DNA from: Sarcomyxa edulis
Lineage: Eukaryota > Basidiomycota > Agaricomycetes > Agaricales > Mycenaceae
Assembly (NCBI GenBank): GCA_009761415.1
Contig: QUOL01000017.1
Location: 1 to 64,000 of the forward strand
Reading direction: 5' to 3'
DNA: 64,000 nt
Numbering within the stretch: the first letter of the stretch is position 1; each line of letters opens with the position of its first letter. The notes under the pieces were generated by a model. It saw only the letters and a program-made list of their open reading frames with translations, had not been told where the DNA came from and made no database searches. A program made the position numbers and the translations under genes. Positions 32,741 to 52,506 of this stretch are shown one piece after another.

Positions 32741-35700
32741 ATGCTCGCGGATACGTATGACCCCGACCAACATACCATTGTAGACGTCCTTCAAGACCTC
32801 GTAAAACATACTCCCAACGCCAGCTTCCTCAGCGCGTCGCCTCATGCTTCCCTCTCTTACCTCGAGACTCATAGATTATGCGCTAGTCTTCTGCCTCAAC
32901 GATTGGTAGACAAATGCCCGGCACTGGCTTCAAAAGCCAACGCGAAGGTGATCATCATATCGCCCAATGGACCCCTCGTACCCCTTGCTCTCTGGGCTCT
33001 CTGGAATCTCTCCGTAGCGGCGGTACCACTTAGTGCCAGCGTTGATCCAAGCCTATGGGTGTCGATGATCGAAATTGTGGATGCGGACTTGATTCTAGTA
33101 GCAGAGAATTTGATGCCGAAGCTTATAGCCCACCTCGACAAAACTCGTACCTCCGCTCCAACGATTCCATTGGAGTCGTTGATTCCCGACTTGATGTCTC
33201 TTCCGGCACAGACATCTGAGAAGACCATTCTTTTATGTCTCCACTGGCTCGGGCGTAGTCCTGATGCCCGTGCTCCATATGTCGATCCCTCTAGTCGCCC
33301 GACTCCTTCGACTCCTGCCATTCTGATGTTTACGAGCTCTGCGATCGATGCGAAGTCCCTGAAATCCGTCACATATGCACACGGTTCCCTCCTTGCCGCT
33401 AGTTGGAAGTCAATACAGGGTCTAGGGGGCATTGAATACATCCGTAAACCTAAACGTCATCTTGGTTGGCTGCCCTTGAGTCACTGTTACGAACTAACGT
33501 TCTCATATCTGTGAGTACAATCGGTGTTCTCATTCAGCCAGCTGATTTACACTTTTATTTCTAGTGGTATCGTACTACGTACGGGAGGTACCTACGTATT
33601 CCACGATCCTCGCGTGTCCCACCCTGAAGTCTCCTCGGCTATACCCTTACCCCAACTACTCCTCTCTTCCCTCGAATATCATCAACCTGTCGATTCCTTT
33701 TGTGTAGTCCCAGCGATTCTTTCAGGGATATATAATAATCTAACGGCGTCTCAACTGCGTTGCCTTCGCTCTCTCAGCTCCTTATGCGCGGGTGGCGCTG
33801 CAAGCTCTCCCGAGCTAGCTGAATGGGCCCTCAGAAATGACATCAAATACGCAGACATGATGGGCGCGACGGAAATGGTAGGACTCCTTTGTACTCGGCC
33901 ATTTTGGATCAAGCCGGATGGATTTGCGTTATCTTACGGATATATGGGTGTATTAGAGAAGGAAAACGAGGAAGATACCTTTGGGGAACTTATCGTAATG
34001 GGAAAGGTTCGCCCGACATGCCCATTCATAGTTGTCTTTTTCCTTCTAATCCATGCCCACAGCATCTTCCATCGAGATACGACTTCATCGACAGTGACGT
34101 TTTTGGATACGATCCTGTCACTGGTGTCACAACATACCGAACGCAAGATCTGTATAGTTATGGGTCTACCTTCAGCGGAAAGACGATACTGTATGGTCAA
34201 GCTTTACCTGCTTTTGATGAGAAAACTCGTATGTCAGGTAGGGTATACGAACATGTTCATACACCATCATAGTCCTGATCTTTCGCCGCAGGTATTGTGT
34301 ATGTGGGCCGCCTTGATGACATGGTCACATTCAACTCGGGAATTAAAGTCGATGCTCTCAACTTGGAAAGGACTTTGGAGGCATTGCCCGAAATTTCTCG
34401 CTGTGCGATTATCTTGAATCCGACTCAGGACGGTCTTACAGTCTTGATTGATCCCAGTCCCGCCGCTACACTACCCGCGGTAATCGACTCTGTCACTCGC
34501 GTCAACAAAGGGCTCCCTTACGAGAAAAGAATACAGAGGGAGAACATAATTTTTGTTGACTCACTTCCCGTCACTACGAAAATGACGCTACATCGCAAAA
34601 AGCTGAAACGTATACTGGCAGACGCTGGTGGTCAATGGCCTGCCAACCGAAGAAGACTCATCAAAACCTCCGTCCCTGTTGCTCCCCCCGTCGTTACTCG
34701 ACCTTCAAACAATGTTTCTCCTGCAAAGGTTGACAATGATGTTCGTCGGCGCATGGAGCAAATCATCGCGGATATTTTTAGCGTTGGACTTGACGAAGTC
34801 CAAGACCCCGGTTTTACTATGTCGGATCTCCCCATTACGTCGTTGGCCTCAGTCCGTCTTGCTAACAGGATTCAGAGCGATTTCAACTGTTCATTAACTC
34901 AGGCCCAACTCTATAGCTCTCGAGATATATCTGATCTTTGCTCGCTCGTCGTCGAGTCTACAATCACAACTCCTCCCTCTAAGCCCATTCTGACCCCTCC
35001 TCCACCCGTGATAGCCCCTCTGGTCTCTACATCAAAGGTCGACCATCTCGTTATATCAGGTGTCTCCTGTCGTTATCCTGGTGGCATAATGTCCTTGGAT
35101 GATCTATGGTCCGTGCTCGTCTCACCACAATCGCACGCTTCCACAATTGGTCGACAAGCACCTCCTTCACGGTGGGATGCTGATGCTCTACAGGCCAAGC
35201 TTCCTATGGCATGGCTAGACGATCAAGTCATCGATAATGTATCATCGGTAGCTTCTTTCTTCCGGCTACCCCCTGCAGAGGTCGAGGCTATGCCCCCTAA
35301 TATTCGCCTGGTGATGCAAATGGGGTATTCAGCTTTGGAAGATGCAGGAATTGCTCCTAGTAGCCTGGGTGGCAAACCTTGGGGTGTTTTCACGTCGATG
35401 AATGACTCAGGGTGGAGGGAGAATCGGATCGGCAGACTGGGGATACACGGTAAGTGATGCCTCTTGGGTGTATTGCTATGGAAATCCTCTGATTGTCACG
35501 TGCCGCAGAATATTCTCGCTTCATGACTAGTCTTGTCGACGATGGAGCTGGCTCACGCCTGTCCTATTATCTCGATTTGACTGGACCAGCAATGGAAGTC
35601 AAAACAGCTTGCTCCAGTAGCTTGGTTGCTATTCACCAAGGTCAGATATCTCGAGGCCCTTGGCTGCGGACTTTCCTGATTTGACATAATCTTCACAGCA

Positions 35701-37657
35701 TGCTCATCCATTCGTAACGGCGACTGTGAGGCGGCCATAATCGTGGCGTCTACTACTCATTTCTCGCCCGCTGGGTCTCTCTTCCGCCAAAACGCCGGTA
35801 TCGGATCTCCAAGTGGACGATGCGCCACATTCTCAACCGGCGCCGACGGATTTCTCCCGAGTGAGGGTGCTGTCGCCATTGTGATCCAGCGCGAATCAGA
35901 AGCTCAGTGCCAGCCGTACGGTCGTATCCGTGGTTCGGCTGTGGGTCAAGACGGCCGTGCACAAAATTTCACTTCTCCCAACCTGAAGGCCCAAGCACGC
36001 GTCATCGAGGCAGCTCTGAAGAACGCAGGATGCGCAGCGGATGATATAGCTTATCTAGAGGGTATGTTGTCGGGTAATTTCTCGTTCGTTCTTGATGTTC
36101 ATCAATATGTTTGTCATAGCCCACGGTACTGGCACTCCTGTGGGGGACTCGATAGAGATAGCTGCTATAAACAAAGTCTTCGGAGGAAAACGAAGTCAAC
36201 CACTCTTTGTTGGCGCCGCCAAGGCTGTCCTCGGGCATACGGAGGAATGTGCTGGCCTAACTGGTATCCTCAAATCGATCCAGTGTTTCGAACATAACGT
36301 ATTACCGCCTCAGCCGCACTTACACTCTGTCAACCCAGAATTGGATCTATACCCTTCGAAGATCATATTTCCACGCTCTGTTCAAACCTTTTCTCAACGA
36401 CCAGGATCCAGGCTCATCGGCATATCATCCTTTGGTCTTTCGGGAACGTTGGCGCACGTCATTCTCGAGGAGTGTGTCAAGCCTATGCCTGTTGTACAGC
36501 CCGATGAACCAGGGCTTTTCCTCCTTTCAGCTATCTCACCGAATGACTTAAAAAGATCGATGAAGCGGTTCCTAGAATATTCTGAGACAGTGAAATGCCA
36601 GCAAACGGCTCTCGCTGATGCATGCCGGACCTCTCAAATCGGACGAGATCATCTTGCATATCGGAAAGCATGGGCGGTGTCTTCCTGGAAGGAGCTAATG
36701 CGGCAAATCACGTCTACATTGAACAGCGAAGTCAAGGCAATTCGTACCTCCCGCAACCCAGGGGTTTCTCTGTGGTTCTCCCTTCCTCATGCGGGCCAGC
36801 CAGCTGCCAATGCTACCATCGACCACCCTGTGTACCATGACGTCATGACGCAGTGTCATGCAAACGGATGTACACCGAAGTTCGATTCTTTTGCCAAGCA
36901 GCTTGCTGTCGCCTTTACCCTGGAATCCTTAGGATGCAAGATCTCTGCTGTGGGTGGCGAGGGTGTCGGTGAATATGTGGCTGCTTGCTTTGCAGGTATC
37001 CTTGGAATCTCTACACTGTTCTCCTTACTCGCCAGCTTGGCACCCGACGTCGAGACAACTTCGTGGGTGGTCCAACGTCCCAAGCACGAAATCGAAGAAC
37101 GACTGCTTGGATTTGGACCAGAAGAATTACGAATCATGGGTGATTACGGAAGAGACGTGTGTTGTGTCTCCGGGACAGTCGGGGCCATAAACAGGCTGCG
37201 GGACGAGATCGGCTTCGACGCCTTTGTGGAGGCACATCCTTTGACGTCGTGCTCATGTCAGTCTTTACCCGTCTTTGCCATGAATCTCCCAAGGATGTAT
37301 GTCGTTTCGTCGTACCTTGGAGAGGTGATGGATCCCGCAACATTGGGAAGTTCAAATTATTGGAGATCAGTCCCTGATCGTTCTACTTGCGTCCATGATG
37401 CCGTCATCGCCCTTTCCGACAAGAGCAATGTCGTCGTCGATGTGAATATATGTGGTGGGAGTATATCCATGCCTTTGACACATAGTGACAGCAAAGTTGG
37501 GGACGTCTTAACATTTGAAAAAGGAGCGGCCACTGTTTTCGGACGGTTATTTGAACTTGGGTGCACTCTCGATTGGAAGAGTCTGGTATCCGCTGGACCT
37601 ACTGTTCGTTTACCCACCTATCCTTGGAGTTTAGACCCGGACGATGCGTCAAGCTGA
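32741..37657 (+). CDS. A-ACP-KS multidomain synthase with degenerate acyltransferase-like tail
   Basis: A reducing-type PKS/NRPS-like hybrid with domains in the order adenylation, acyl carrier, ketosynthase, AT-like. Exons were joined with introns near 33510, 34008, 34230, 35449, 35641 and 36062. Adenylation domain: ATP-site TSGSTG is replaced by TSSAIDAKSLKSV (about 33330), but MMGATEMVG, TYRTQDLYSYG, VGRLDDMVTFNSG and LPVTTKMTLHRKKL remain. Carrier domain: LPITSLASVRLAN, with the phosphopantetheine Ser kept. Ketosynthase: active-site Cys in KTACSSSLVAI, His in EAHGTGTPVGD, His in AVLGHTEECAG, so this part looks active. AT-like region: the GHSxGE nucleophile motif reads GEGVGEY, with no Ser or His, and the FPGQG and AFHS motifs are absent. 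The protein ends at LPTYPWSLDPDD, where a dehydratase would begin. It converges on the ABC exporter. Whether it makes a product alone is doubtful. Confidence 0.87.
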
Positions 37658-37752
37658 TCATCTTGCTATGGAAACCACTTTAGAGAGTTGAGAGGTAATT
37701 GTACTATAGTCTGTCGTGTATATCTATAGATTCAGTCTGCTATCATAACCGT

Positions 37753-44113
<6,361 letters not shown>

Positions 44114-45098
44114 CGCGTCCGTTACAAGTTATCAGTTCAAAGGCCGGTAAAAGATGAACAGCTCGTCAAGCACTTTGTTTTGTACTAGGACACTTGGTCT
44201 CTCGGATCCGGGACTGTCGGTGAGTCAGAATCTGCCGTCTGAGCCGTGATGGACGCGTGTAGCTGTATTCAATTGAGTACAGGATATATTGGGAATTTGG
44301 GATGACATTCTTGGGTCCAGTTTGAAGTCGGGCAGACGATTGATCTATCCTGATTCTTGCTTATGCGGTTAGCCTGGAAGCAGTTTGCAATCAACGTTGA
44401 ATTAAGTCATAATGGAGGAGGGGAGGAAACGAGGAGGAGGTATTTTACATTGGTCACAGCTGGTGCACCGAATGTGCTATTAATATTGCGCCACGTGGAA
44501 GATCTTGTAGGTTTTCCTGTGACAGCTGTGACTGAGATATCGCGATCGTCCGACTCTCAGCTTGACCACATTCTTCGTTTGCAACTTTGCCTGTTCAGTG
44601 TTGAGGTCACTTCAAATTTACGCGTCTCTACGAAGCTAGACCTGAAGCTCTGTCCGGCTGACTCAAATGTGTTCTAATTTCCCAGAACTTTGTCTTTCAG
44701 AGATTTGTCAGAGATCTTGCAGAGATCACAAGGTCTCCACCTCTAGTAGACGCCGATACTGACGCTACATTGCTTCGTATCATTCTCCCGTTCAACTGGC
44801 TGCCTTCGCGCGCGTCAATGCTCTATAGCAGGAAACAAAGTCTGGTTATGTCGAGCCTCTTCTCCTTCTTTTGAAATCCACATGACTGCCTTGCGTCTTC
44901 TTGCATGTCACAGATCCTCTTTGAACTTACACACGACCCGACGGGATCACGGAAGATCAGAAATCTGGTCTGTGAACATGGAAAACCATCGATTCGGACA
45001 TCCTGGATCACGGGTGACCAAAAGTGCTTCCCTCCAGTTTTTCCGCGCTATCTTAAATGCACGGCCTGCATCTGCATCCTGGTCCGCTATTGCGAAAC
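44114..45098. promoter_or_regulatory. Divergent promoter region between ABC transporter and GH1 gene
   Basis: Both flanking genes start here and point away from each other, so the 985 bp must hold both promoters. A TATATT-like stretch near 44280 lies on the transporter side. I see no operator-like palindrome and no ORF. Confidence 0.45.
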
Positions 45099-47892
45099 AT
45101 GGTCCTGAGGTGTATTGCCGCTTTGTCTGTTGTTGGCACAAGCTTCGCCCAAACTGTGTTCAATGCCCCGAGTCCAACCACTGCATCCAGTGCTCCTGTA
45201 GTTTCATCTGTTTCCCTCTCACTGACGAGGAACAGTTTCTCTGCGATATCTGCAGCCACTCAGACGGTGACTGTCCCAACAGGCACAGATTTCCCTCCTG
45301 TAGGCTCCGTCCCGCGCGATTTCTCTCCAGAAGGTCTCGAGCGTTTATGGGATCTGGTTGGTCTGACATTGGTAATACAGAAACATACTGAACAACCCCT
45401 CACAAGGTTGGCCCAGTCGAACCACCGCCATTCACAACAACGCGCATTCCAGACCTTCCGATCATCCTCCCTTCTGCCCCTCCTCCACTGTATCCATCTT
45501 GGTTTGCCCCACAGCCGAGTGCTATCATGCCGACTTTGAAGCTACCCGTTGGATTTAAATTCGGTGTTGCGACGGCTGCATATCAAGTTGAAGGGGCCGT
45601 GAAGAAGTGAGCTCGAACAGTTCCAACCTCATACTTGATAGCATTCCCTGACATTGATTGCGCTTATAGTGAAGGAAAGGGTCCCAGCATCTGGGATTGG
45701 GCAGGTAGGCAACCTGGTTTTATCACGGACAACACCACCGGTATGTACGATCTTTGGCCCGTTCTTCGAAGTATTTATTTACTGTCATTGTCGTGGAGCC
45801 GATATTGTGGATCTCCAGTATTACTTATACAAAGTGGACGTTGCTCGCACGGCCGCGTTGGGCGTCAACGCACATTCATTCTCGTGCGTCAATTTTCCTA
45901 TAATGATAAATCTCTCGTTGACTAGCGTGTAATATTAGGATCTCATGGGCGCGTATCTTCCCCTTTGGAACAGCTGATTCACCCATCAATCGAGCAGGAT
46001 TGGACCATTATTCTGACCGTGAGCTACATTCATGACAGTTTGCGTTTTGATTTTTCACGACCATAATCCAGTCATCGACTATCACTGGGCCCTAGGAGTC
46101 GAACCGGTCGTTACCCTCTGTGCGTCTCGTCTGGCTCTCTCGAACTTATCACGCTTCGTCTGATTTTGAACCTAGTTCACTGGGACCAACCCCTGGCATT
46201 AGCAATCTACTATGGAGGTTTCACGTCTCCAAAGATAGTAGACGATTATGTCAAGTAAGTGCTACCGTCTCGTTTCAGCGAGTCAGAAAATTCCATGACC
46301 ATGCCACGCAGTTATGCTACAACCGTCTTCCGTGCATTCAACGGTCGTGTCAAAACCTGGTATGCCGACAGTTGCTTAGACTCAATCTCAGGCGATTGCT
46401 GAAATATGGATAAGGTATACATTCAATGAACCCCGAGTCTTTTGTGGAGGAATTGCAACATTATTCTCTGGTACGAATCAATTCATGTCATCGGAGTGAC
46501 GGTTGAATAATCAATTTCTCACAGATAACTCAATGGCACCGGGTGTGAACGCATCGACCGCACCCTATCAATGCTCTTATAATCTTCGCAAGTCCCGTTC
46601 CATACCCATTCAACTCTATCTTCATTGCTAACATTTTTTCCATCTAGTCAAGGCCCATGCTGGTGCTGTCAAGGCCTTCCGCTCAATGAATATCTCTGGC
46701 GAGATTGCTTTCAAAAATGACGACTTTGTGTAAGTGTATTGTCTCGTCGATAAAATCTCAGTTGAAATGTCGATTGACACTCAGCCCAACGCAGTGGCCC
46801 TCCTTGGAGAAGCAATTCCTCGGATGATCATGCAGCAGCAGAACGACACGCGGCTTTTCAGATCGGGGCATTCTCGGATCCAGTGTACACAACGGGAGAT
46901 TGGCCGTCCATCATGACAGATACTCTGGACGAGACTTACCTACCTCGTTTTACGGCACAAGAGAAGAAAGATATTCTTGGTAATTCACTTTTCCCGGTGT
47001 AGAGTGCTCAGAAGCTCATATGCGGATTTTACATAGGTTCAGCTGACTTCTTTGCCATCGATGCATATCGTACCCAGTGGATTGCTGCTCCACCGGACGG
47101 GCTGGCGGCATGCATCTCTGACAGCTCGCATCCCATGTGGCCGGAATGCAACGCTCCGGTCCTTTTCGATCCTAATGCGGGTTGGGCTGCTGGAGCATCT
47201 GCTGATCCTCTAAGCGACTGGTTACAGTCGACACCGAATTCTCTGAGGGCATCTTTACTCGAATTGCACAAACGTTGGCCGACGAACAAGATGGTTCGTA
47301 CTAACTCGGGCTCTTTAAAAGACTGACTGACCTAGATTTCGTCCCAGTATATTTCGGAGTTTGGATTTGACGAACCGTTCGAAAATGATAGACAGCAGCT
47401 TTTCGAGATCACGGAAGATATCAACCGATATAGTGAGCATCAGTTGTTGTCAACCTCGTCTCCAATCTCATATCGGTTCGTTTCAGACTATTTTATGACC
47501 TACCTCGGGGAAATCCTACTGTCTATCCATGAAGACAAGGTTCCTGTGGCCGGGACATTTTCTTGGGGTATGTCTTCCCTTTGACTCGTGATTTCGCTCT
47601 ACTCACCTACCACAAGCAATGTTGGATAATGCTGAGTGGAACAGCGGTCTGAGCGCCAAGTAAGTCCTTGCTCATATTTTTTCGTTTCGTCTCCTTGACT
47701 GGTATGGATCTCACCCAAGGTTCGGGATCCAGTATGTAAATTACACCACGCTAGAACGTACGTACAAGCGCTCTGCGATGGCGTTGCGTGAGTCTATGTT
47801 CCAAACTAGGATCTGTCACTGCGTACTGAGTCTCCCTATCAGACGAGTTCTTCAAAGCTCATCTGCAAGGAAATTCGACCGCGTCCCTATGA
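45099..47892 (+). CDS. Secreted GH1 beta-glucosidase (copy 1)
   Basis: A multi-exon gene for about 600 residues. It starts MVLRCIAALSVVGTSFAQ, a signal peptide, then a Ser/Thr-rich stalk. The GH1 barrel begins LPVGFKFGVATAAYQVEGA and continues with GPSIWDWAG, then ISWARIFPFG, then the acid/base motif YTFNEPR (tgg|tat after an intron at about 46358-46412) and GVNASTAPYQC. The nucleophile region reads YISEFGFDEP, with the Glu kept but the usual E-N-G written E-F-G. It ends EFFKAHLQGNSTASL. Introns are 45-75 nt and all tested joins keep phase. The reaction would be release of glucose or aglycone from beta-glucosides. Copy 2, in inverted orientation 8.7 kb away, is its closest neighbour; see findings for the conversion tract at the 3' end. 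An in-frame ATG 42 bp upstream is possible. Confidence 0.88.
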
Positions 47893-48442
47893 AACGTCGG
47901 ATAACAATACTTTTGGAATTGTAAAATATGGGAATGAGATATCTACTCAATAGCGAGATCTTATGTCGATCACCTCGCTTTGCTCGCAACAGAGTGTAAT
48001 CAACTTGAACGGAATGAAGCCTTAGGTATTTACATTCTCTGCCACCCAAGTGCTACCAACCAGCGCCACAATAATGAAAAAAGCAACAAATCTAAATGTG
48101 GTTTAGGTTCTGGGGCTACGTTCTCATTATTTCCCCCCTTTATATTCCAAGCAAATCCTAGTTTCCACGGGTAAGTAGGGTAAGAATTACAAGGAGGATG
48201 ATGGAGCGAGGCGTACACGATAGCGATAGAATGATAGAAAACAATACACAAACCAAGAAAAACGACATTGAAAGCATATGCGTACTACGAAGCGAGAGTG
48301 AACTTGAGAGGTATCTAGAACTAGTGTGGCGCGGGGGCTTGGTATAGGAAGAGAGGAGAGAGAAAGGCGATTTGAAACGACTAAAGGAGTGTGGGCGCGA
48401 TTGCGATTATTATAAGTATTAGTCCGTCAAGGAGGTTTACCA
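47893..48442. other. Convergent 3' region between GH1 copy 1 and the F-box/WD40 gene
   Basis: About 550 bp of AT-rich sequence holding the 3' UTRs of two convergent genes. No ORF, repeat or terminator-like element can be specified. Confidence 0.45.
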
Positions 48443-51400
48443 TTAGTCTTCTTCGTCTTGCATAGATTGGTAGTCAACTGTTGTGTCTTGCTCCCTCTCT
48501 TTCTGGTATTCGTATCCGACAAAATTCATTACGCTGTGTAGGGATGGCAAAGGTCAATGAGAAAATAAAACTACTGAGATGAAAAACAACGAACTATATG
48601 GTGCCATCCGCACAACCAACGACAACTTCCTCGTGACTCAACTGCATCGACATGGGGTTCTTCTCTGGAGTCGCTAGTCCTTGGAATTTAGCAGGTAATT
48701 GGCCGAGAAGGCCTTTGACACCAGCACCAGAAGTGGTCTCCGCAAGGGCTGCCCAAGCACCCGTCAACGGGGTCACGTTCGTGTCAATGTCTACCGGGGA
48801 ATCTTCGGGAACCGTGGTCGCAGCGTCGACGCTTTCCTTGTCTTCATCAGCGTCCTCGGACAAGGGTTTTTCCTTATCTTGATGGGTGGACATGAAGATC
48901 TAAGGTGGAGTATGAGGCGAAAGCGATCCTCAGACCAGGAGAAAAAAGGCTTACCCGACGATCAGCACCTGCTCGAGAACTGAACCGTGTCGCAGTCACC
49001 ACTCTTCTCTTCCTAGGATCTACCGAACCAACTGCAACATCAGGAGTTTCGACTATAGCAACAACCTTCGGAGGGGCTGTGAGAATTGCCGCGCGGCCAA
49101 ATCGAACGGCGAATGTTGCTGAGTTCGGGGTGGCCGTGCGAGGAGAAGGGCTGGTAGGGGTACGAGGCGAGTTGATGCTCAATCGGCCTTTGCTCGCCGT
49201 GGAAGCACCCGAAACGGATGTGGACGTGGCAAGAGAAGATCTACGTTGTGGCGTCGATAGCGAGGAGGAGGATCGTGCAAGAGAGGATGCAAGTCGAGAT
49301 CGATTGGTCGAAGTGGCGTTGTTCACGATAGGTTCTAATGTTTTGGTAGCAGTTGCTGGTTTCGCGTCGTCTCCTTCTTGCCACTGAAGATGAATGATGA
49401 CGGACTTTGTGGCGCACTGAAATTGCGCATTAGGACATCGAACTAAAACAATATACAAAAAGAACTTACGGTCATCTGTGTACCCTTCGCGGCAAACCAT
49501 CTAAGAAGAGGTGAATAAGAAACGTTCGTGTGGAAGAGAGAAAGAAACGTACTGGAGCATGTTATTCGGAGCGGAGCCCACATTCCACAATCTCTGGTTC
49601 AGCATCGAATCGCCACCTCCCAATTCTGACAATTTGAACTGTGACAGCATCTCCCTTCGTTCTGCACCCGAAAATCAGCCTTTACCCAATGAAGAGGAAG
49701 TACGGTGATTACTTACTGATGGAAAAGACCCTAACCATCCCGTCGATGGTCACACTGACGACTCTCTCCCCCTCCTCACCACCCCCACCCCCACCGTCCC
49801 CAGCGATGATCTGTACTCCGATATTGATAGTTGTCTGCTGTCCAAACCTGACAATCTTGGTGCCTGCACGCCAATCCCAACACACCAACGCCTTATCCGC
49901 ACCAGCTGAGACGAGGTTTTTAGAGGATAGCGCAACGGCTCGAATACCGTTGAGATGTCCTGCGAGTTGTTGTAGCGGGGTAAATGTCAAGGAAGAATAT
50001 AAATGGACACGGCTAGAACATTCGTCAATGGTCAGCCTGAATGCAAAGGAAAGACGGTGAGTGGGATCTTACCCAACATCGTGAAAGCCGACGACGAAAA
50101 CCTCTGTGTCCAAGGGATAAATGTCAGAGGCAGATTTGAATCAAGATACTCCGTACACACCTTCGTCAGCCAAAAAATCAACGCAACTGACTGGCTTCTT
50201 CACTTGCAGGCATTTCTTCATTTCTCCCGTTTCGATGTCCCAGAACCTGATGGACTCATCGTAAGAACCACTGATCAGCCTTTTCCCTATGAAGAACCAC
50301 AATTTGTTAGTCGTTGTTTCCAAAACGGCGAAGACTAAGATATATACGCACCTCGTAGCAAAAGCGTAGTACAGAAGTTAGTGTGTCCATTCAAGAAGCG
50401 TATACTCTGAGGAATTCCATTTCGGAAGTTGGATTCGCGATGATGGAGAGATCGGTACAGAGGTTCCCTGAAATTCCCTAGTAAGAAACTGAAACCGATT
50501 AAGACACACAGAATAAAATCAATTTACCATCCTTCTGGCGTCGCGGGCGGTTTGAGAGGCATAGGGTCAGTCGCCGTCAATCTCAGACAATGGTATCGCC
50601 ACATGGCAGGATGGTGCACCATTTCTTGCCATTTCTTGGACACCTAGTGGTTCATAAACGAATTAATGCCGTGCCGTCGATAGAATAGACGGTAACGAAA
50701 TATGAGAGACACTGACAGGCTCAACCGCAAGTAGTTCTTTGACAGTCAACCACTTGAAGACCTTGAAAACCAACTCAGGCGACATGTTGCCAATGATATC
50801 GAAGGTTGATTTTGCGTATTTCTCGAGGAGGAGAATCTGGAGACGGATGTCTCCCGGCATGCAGGCTATTGTTGTACGGTCAGTAAGAGCGAACGATGAT
50901 GAAATATAGATGAAACGTACAATCTAGAATGATGGCAATCCTATAGACGAAACGAGTCAGATCTTTAGCAAGCGTATGAGTGCACTGATGCACGAGATAA
51001 AATGGACCCACAATCTCATCCTCTCGTCTCTTCCTAACCCTCTCAGAGCCTTTCTCACCTCGATCTCACTAAACTGTCCATTCCCATCTCCTCTAAGTGC
51101 TTTCACCAGATCCGCATCCTCATCATCGCTCTCATCGTTCCTATACCCGCTCCAATAACCCTTCCTCTTCTTCCCACCACATATACAAAACCCATCAGCA
51201 TCACCCATCCCACCTGCATATCCATACCCAACATTCGTATTAGTCGGATCTCCCTGCTCCTTCAAAACCCTCACCTCTGCCTGCAAAGCGTGTAATTGGG
51301 CTGCAGCCGCCGCCTGCGCGCGTTCGAGAAGCCGTTTGTAGTGTAAGATCTTACGTGTATGGATACCCATGACCGTTTGAAGTGCGTTGTCTACCTGTAG

Positions 51401-52506
51401 TGTAGAGCTCGACACTAAGACAAAAATATGATAGTAATGAATGCACTGAGTGACTTACATCCTCATCGACGTCCCCATCGCCGGCTTCGGTGACCATCTC
51501 GAGGGTCATGTCGTCGCCGTCCCAGATGGAGAACGGGCCTTCCTCGATGGGACGAGACGAAGTGAACTTGCTGGGGTCCAAGATGACGGGACTCTCAGCT
51601 AGTGCGTTGAGAGACCCTGGGCTCTTTTTGTCGAGCGTTCCTTGCGGTGACCAAGGCACGTGCGGTCCTCCCAAGACTGAGCCGCCAGAACCGTTCCGCG
51701 ATTTTTGTGCTTGTGGTTGCATGACACCGGTCGTGCTCGCCGATCCTCTCTTGGATGGTGTGGTCTGTGCAGGCGGCTTGCTGCTCATTCTGGATGACGT
51801 CCTGGAGGGAGTCACGTGTGGGGATACGATGTTTTGAGCGACGATCTTCCTGGGACTAGGAGACGTGAGGCTAATCGACGGGGACACGATGTTGGCGGAT
51901 GCAGAGGCTGATTTAGAGAGCGGGGGTCTGTGTTGTGGTACCATGGAGGACACGTGGGCTTTCAGACGAGGTGGTGACGTATCGATAACGGGTGAATCCA
52001 TCAGTTGTTGCTGCGAATCTGGATCACCAGCGCCGTAATTGAGAAGAGAAACAGAACGCGGTGAGACTACGGAGGAAGTTCTGTGTCGTACAGTTGGGGT
52101 CCTCATTCCCACCATGGACATGGCGGTTTGACGGGGAATAGTAGGGATGTTACGCGTCGGAGTGGATGGAGGTGCATGTGAGTTGGTGCTGAAGGTGGAA
52201 GAGCTCGTGTCCAAGGTTGGAAAGGCTTGAACAGGCGCTGAGATCCTACGACTCGGGATAGATGTTGACGATGCTCGTTTCGTGGTATTGGCGGAGGGTA
52301 CTGGTACGGCCACGGAGCTCTGTGAGCGCGATAATGTACTCATTTTAGATGTCCTTATCGTTGATCCCCCACTGGCAGAACTGAGGCTTGTGCTAAGAGA
52401 AGCATTCGAGACTGACCGAGGTTTGACAAGACTAGAAGTCGACGATCCTAGAGCCGAAGTTCGCCGTGAATAGCGCGTCGAGCTCTCAGATGGAGCACCA
52501 GGAGGC
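48443..52506 (-). CDS. F-box/WD40 protein with long Ser-rich N-terminus
   Basis: Predicted SCF substrate-receptor of the Cdc4/Pof type. It starts [16 protein letters not shown] at 52506, with about 350 residues of Ser/Thr/Pro-rich sequence holding many SP/TP sites. Next come a coiled-coil stretch ([20 protein letters not shown], about 51330) and a cysteine pair [10 protein letters not shown]. The F-box is at about 50795-50690: [20 protein letters not shown] then [21 protein letters not shown] repeats follow: [40 protein letters not shown] and [15 protein letters not shown], then a Ser-rich insertion and a last segment [17 protein letters not shown]. It ends [10 protein letters not shown]. The visible repeats are fewer than a complete seven-blade propeller, with the rest diverged or interrupted by the low-complexity insertion. 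Phosphodegron recognition is only inferred from the architecture. Exons are joined by short introns with matching phases where I checked. Confidence 0.87.

Noticed and set aside
36770..37300. Functional acyltransferase domain in the synthase
   Set aside because: The nucleophile motif lacks Ser and His, and the FPGQG and AFHS motifs are missing.
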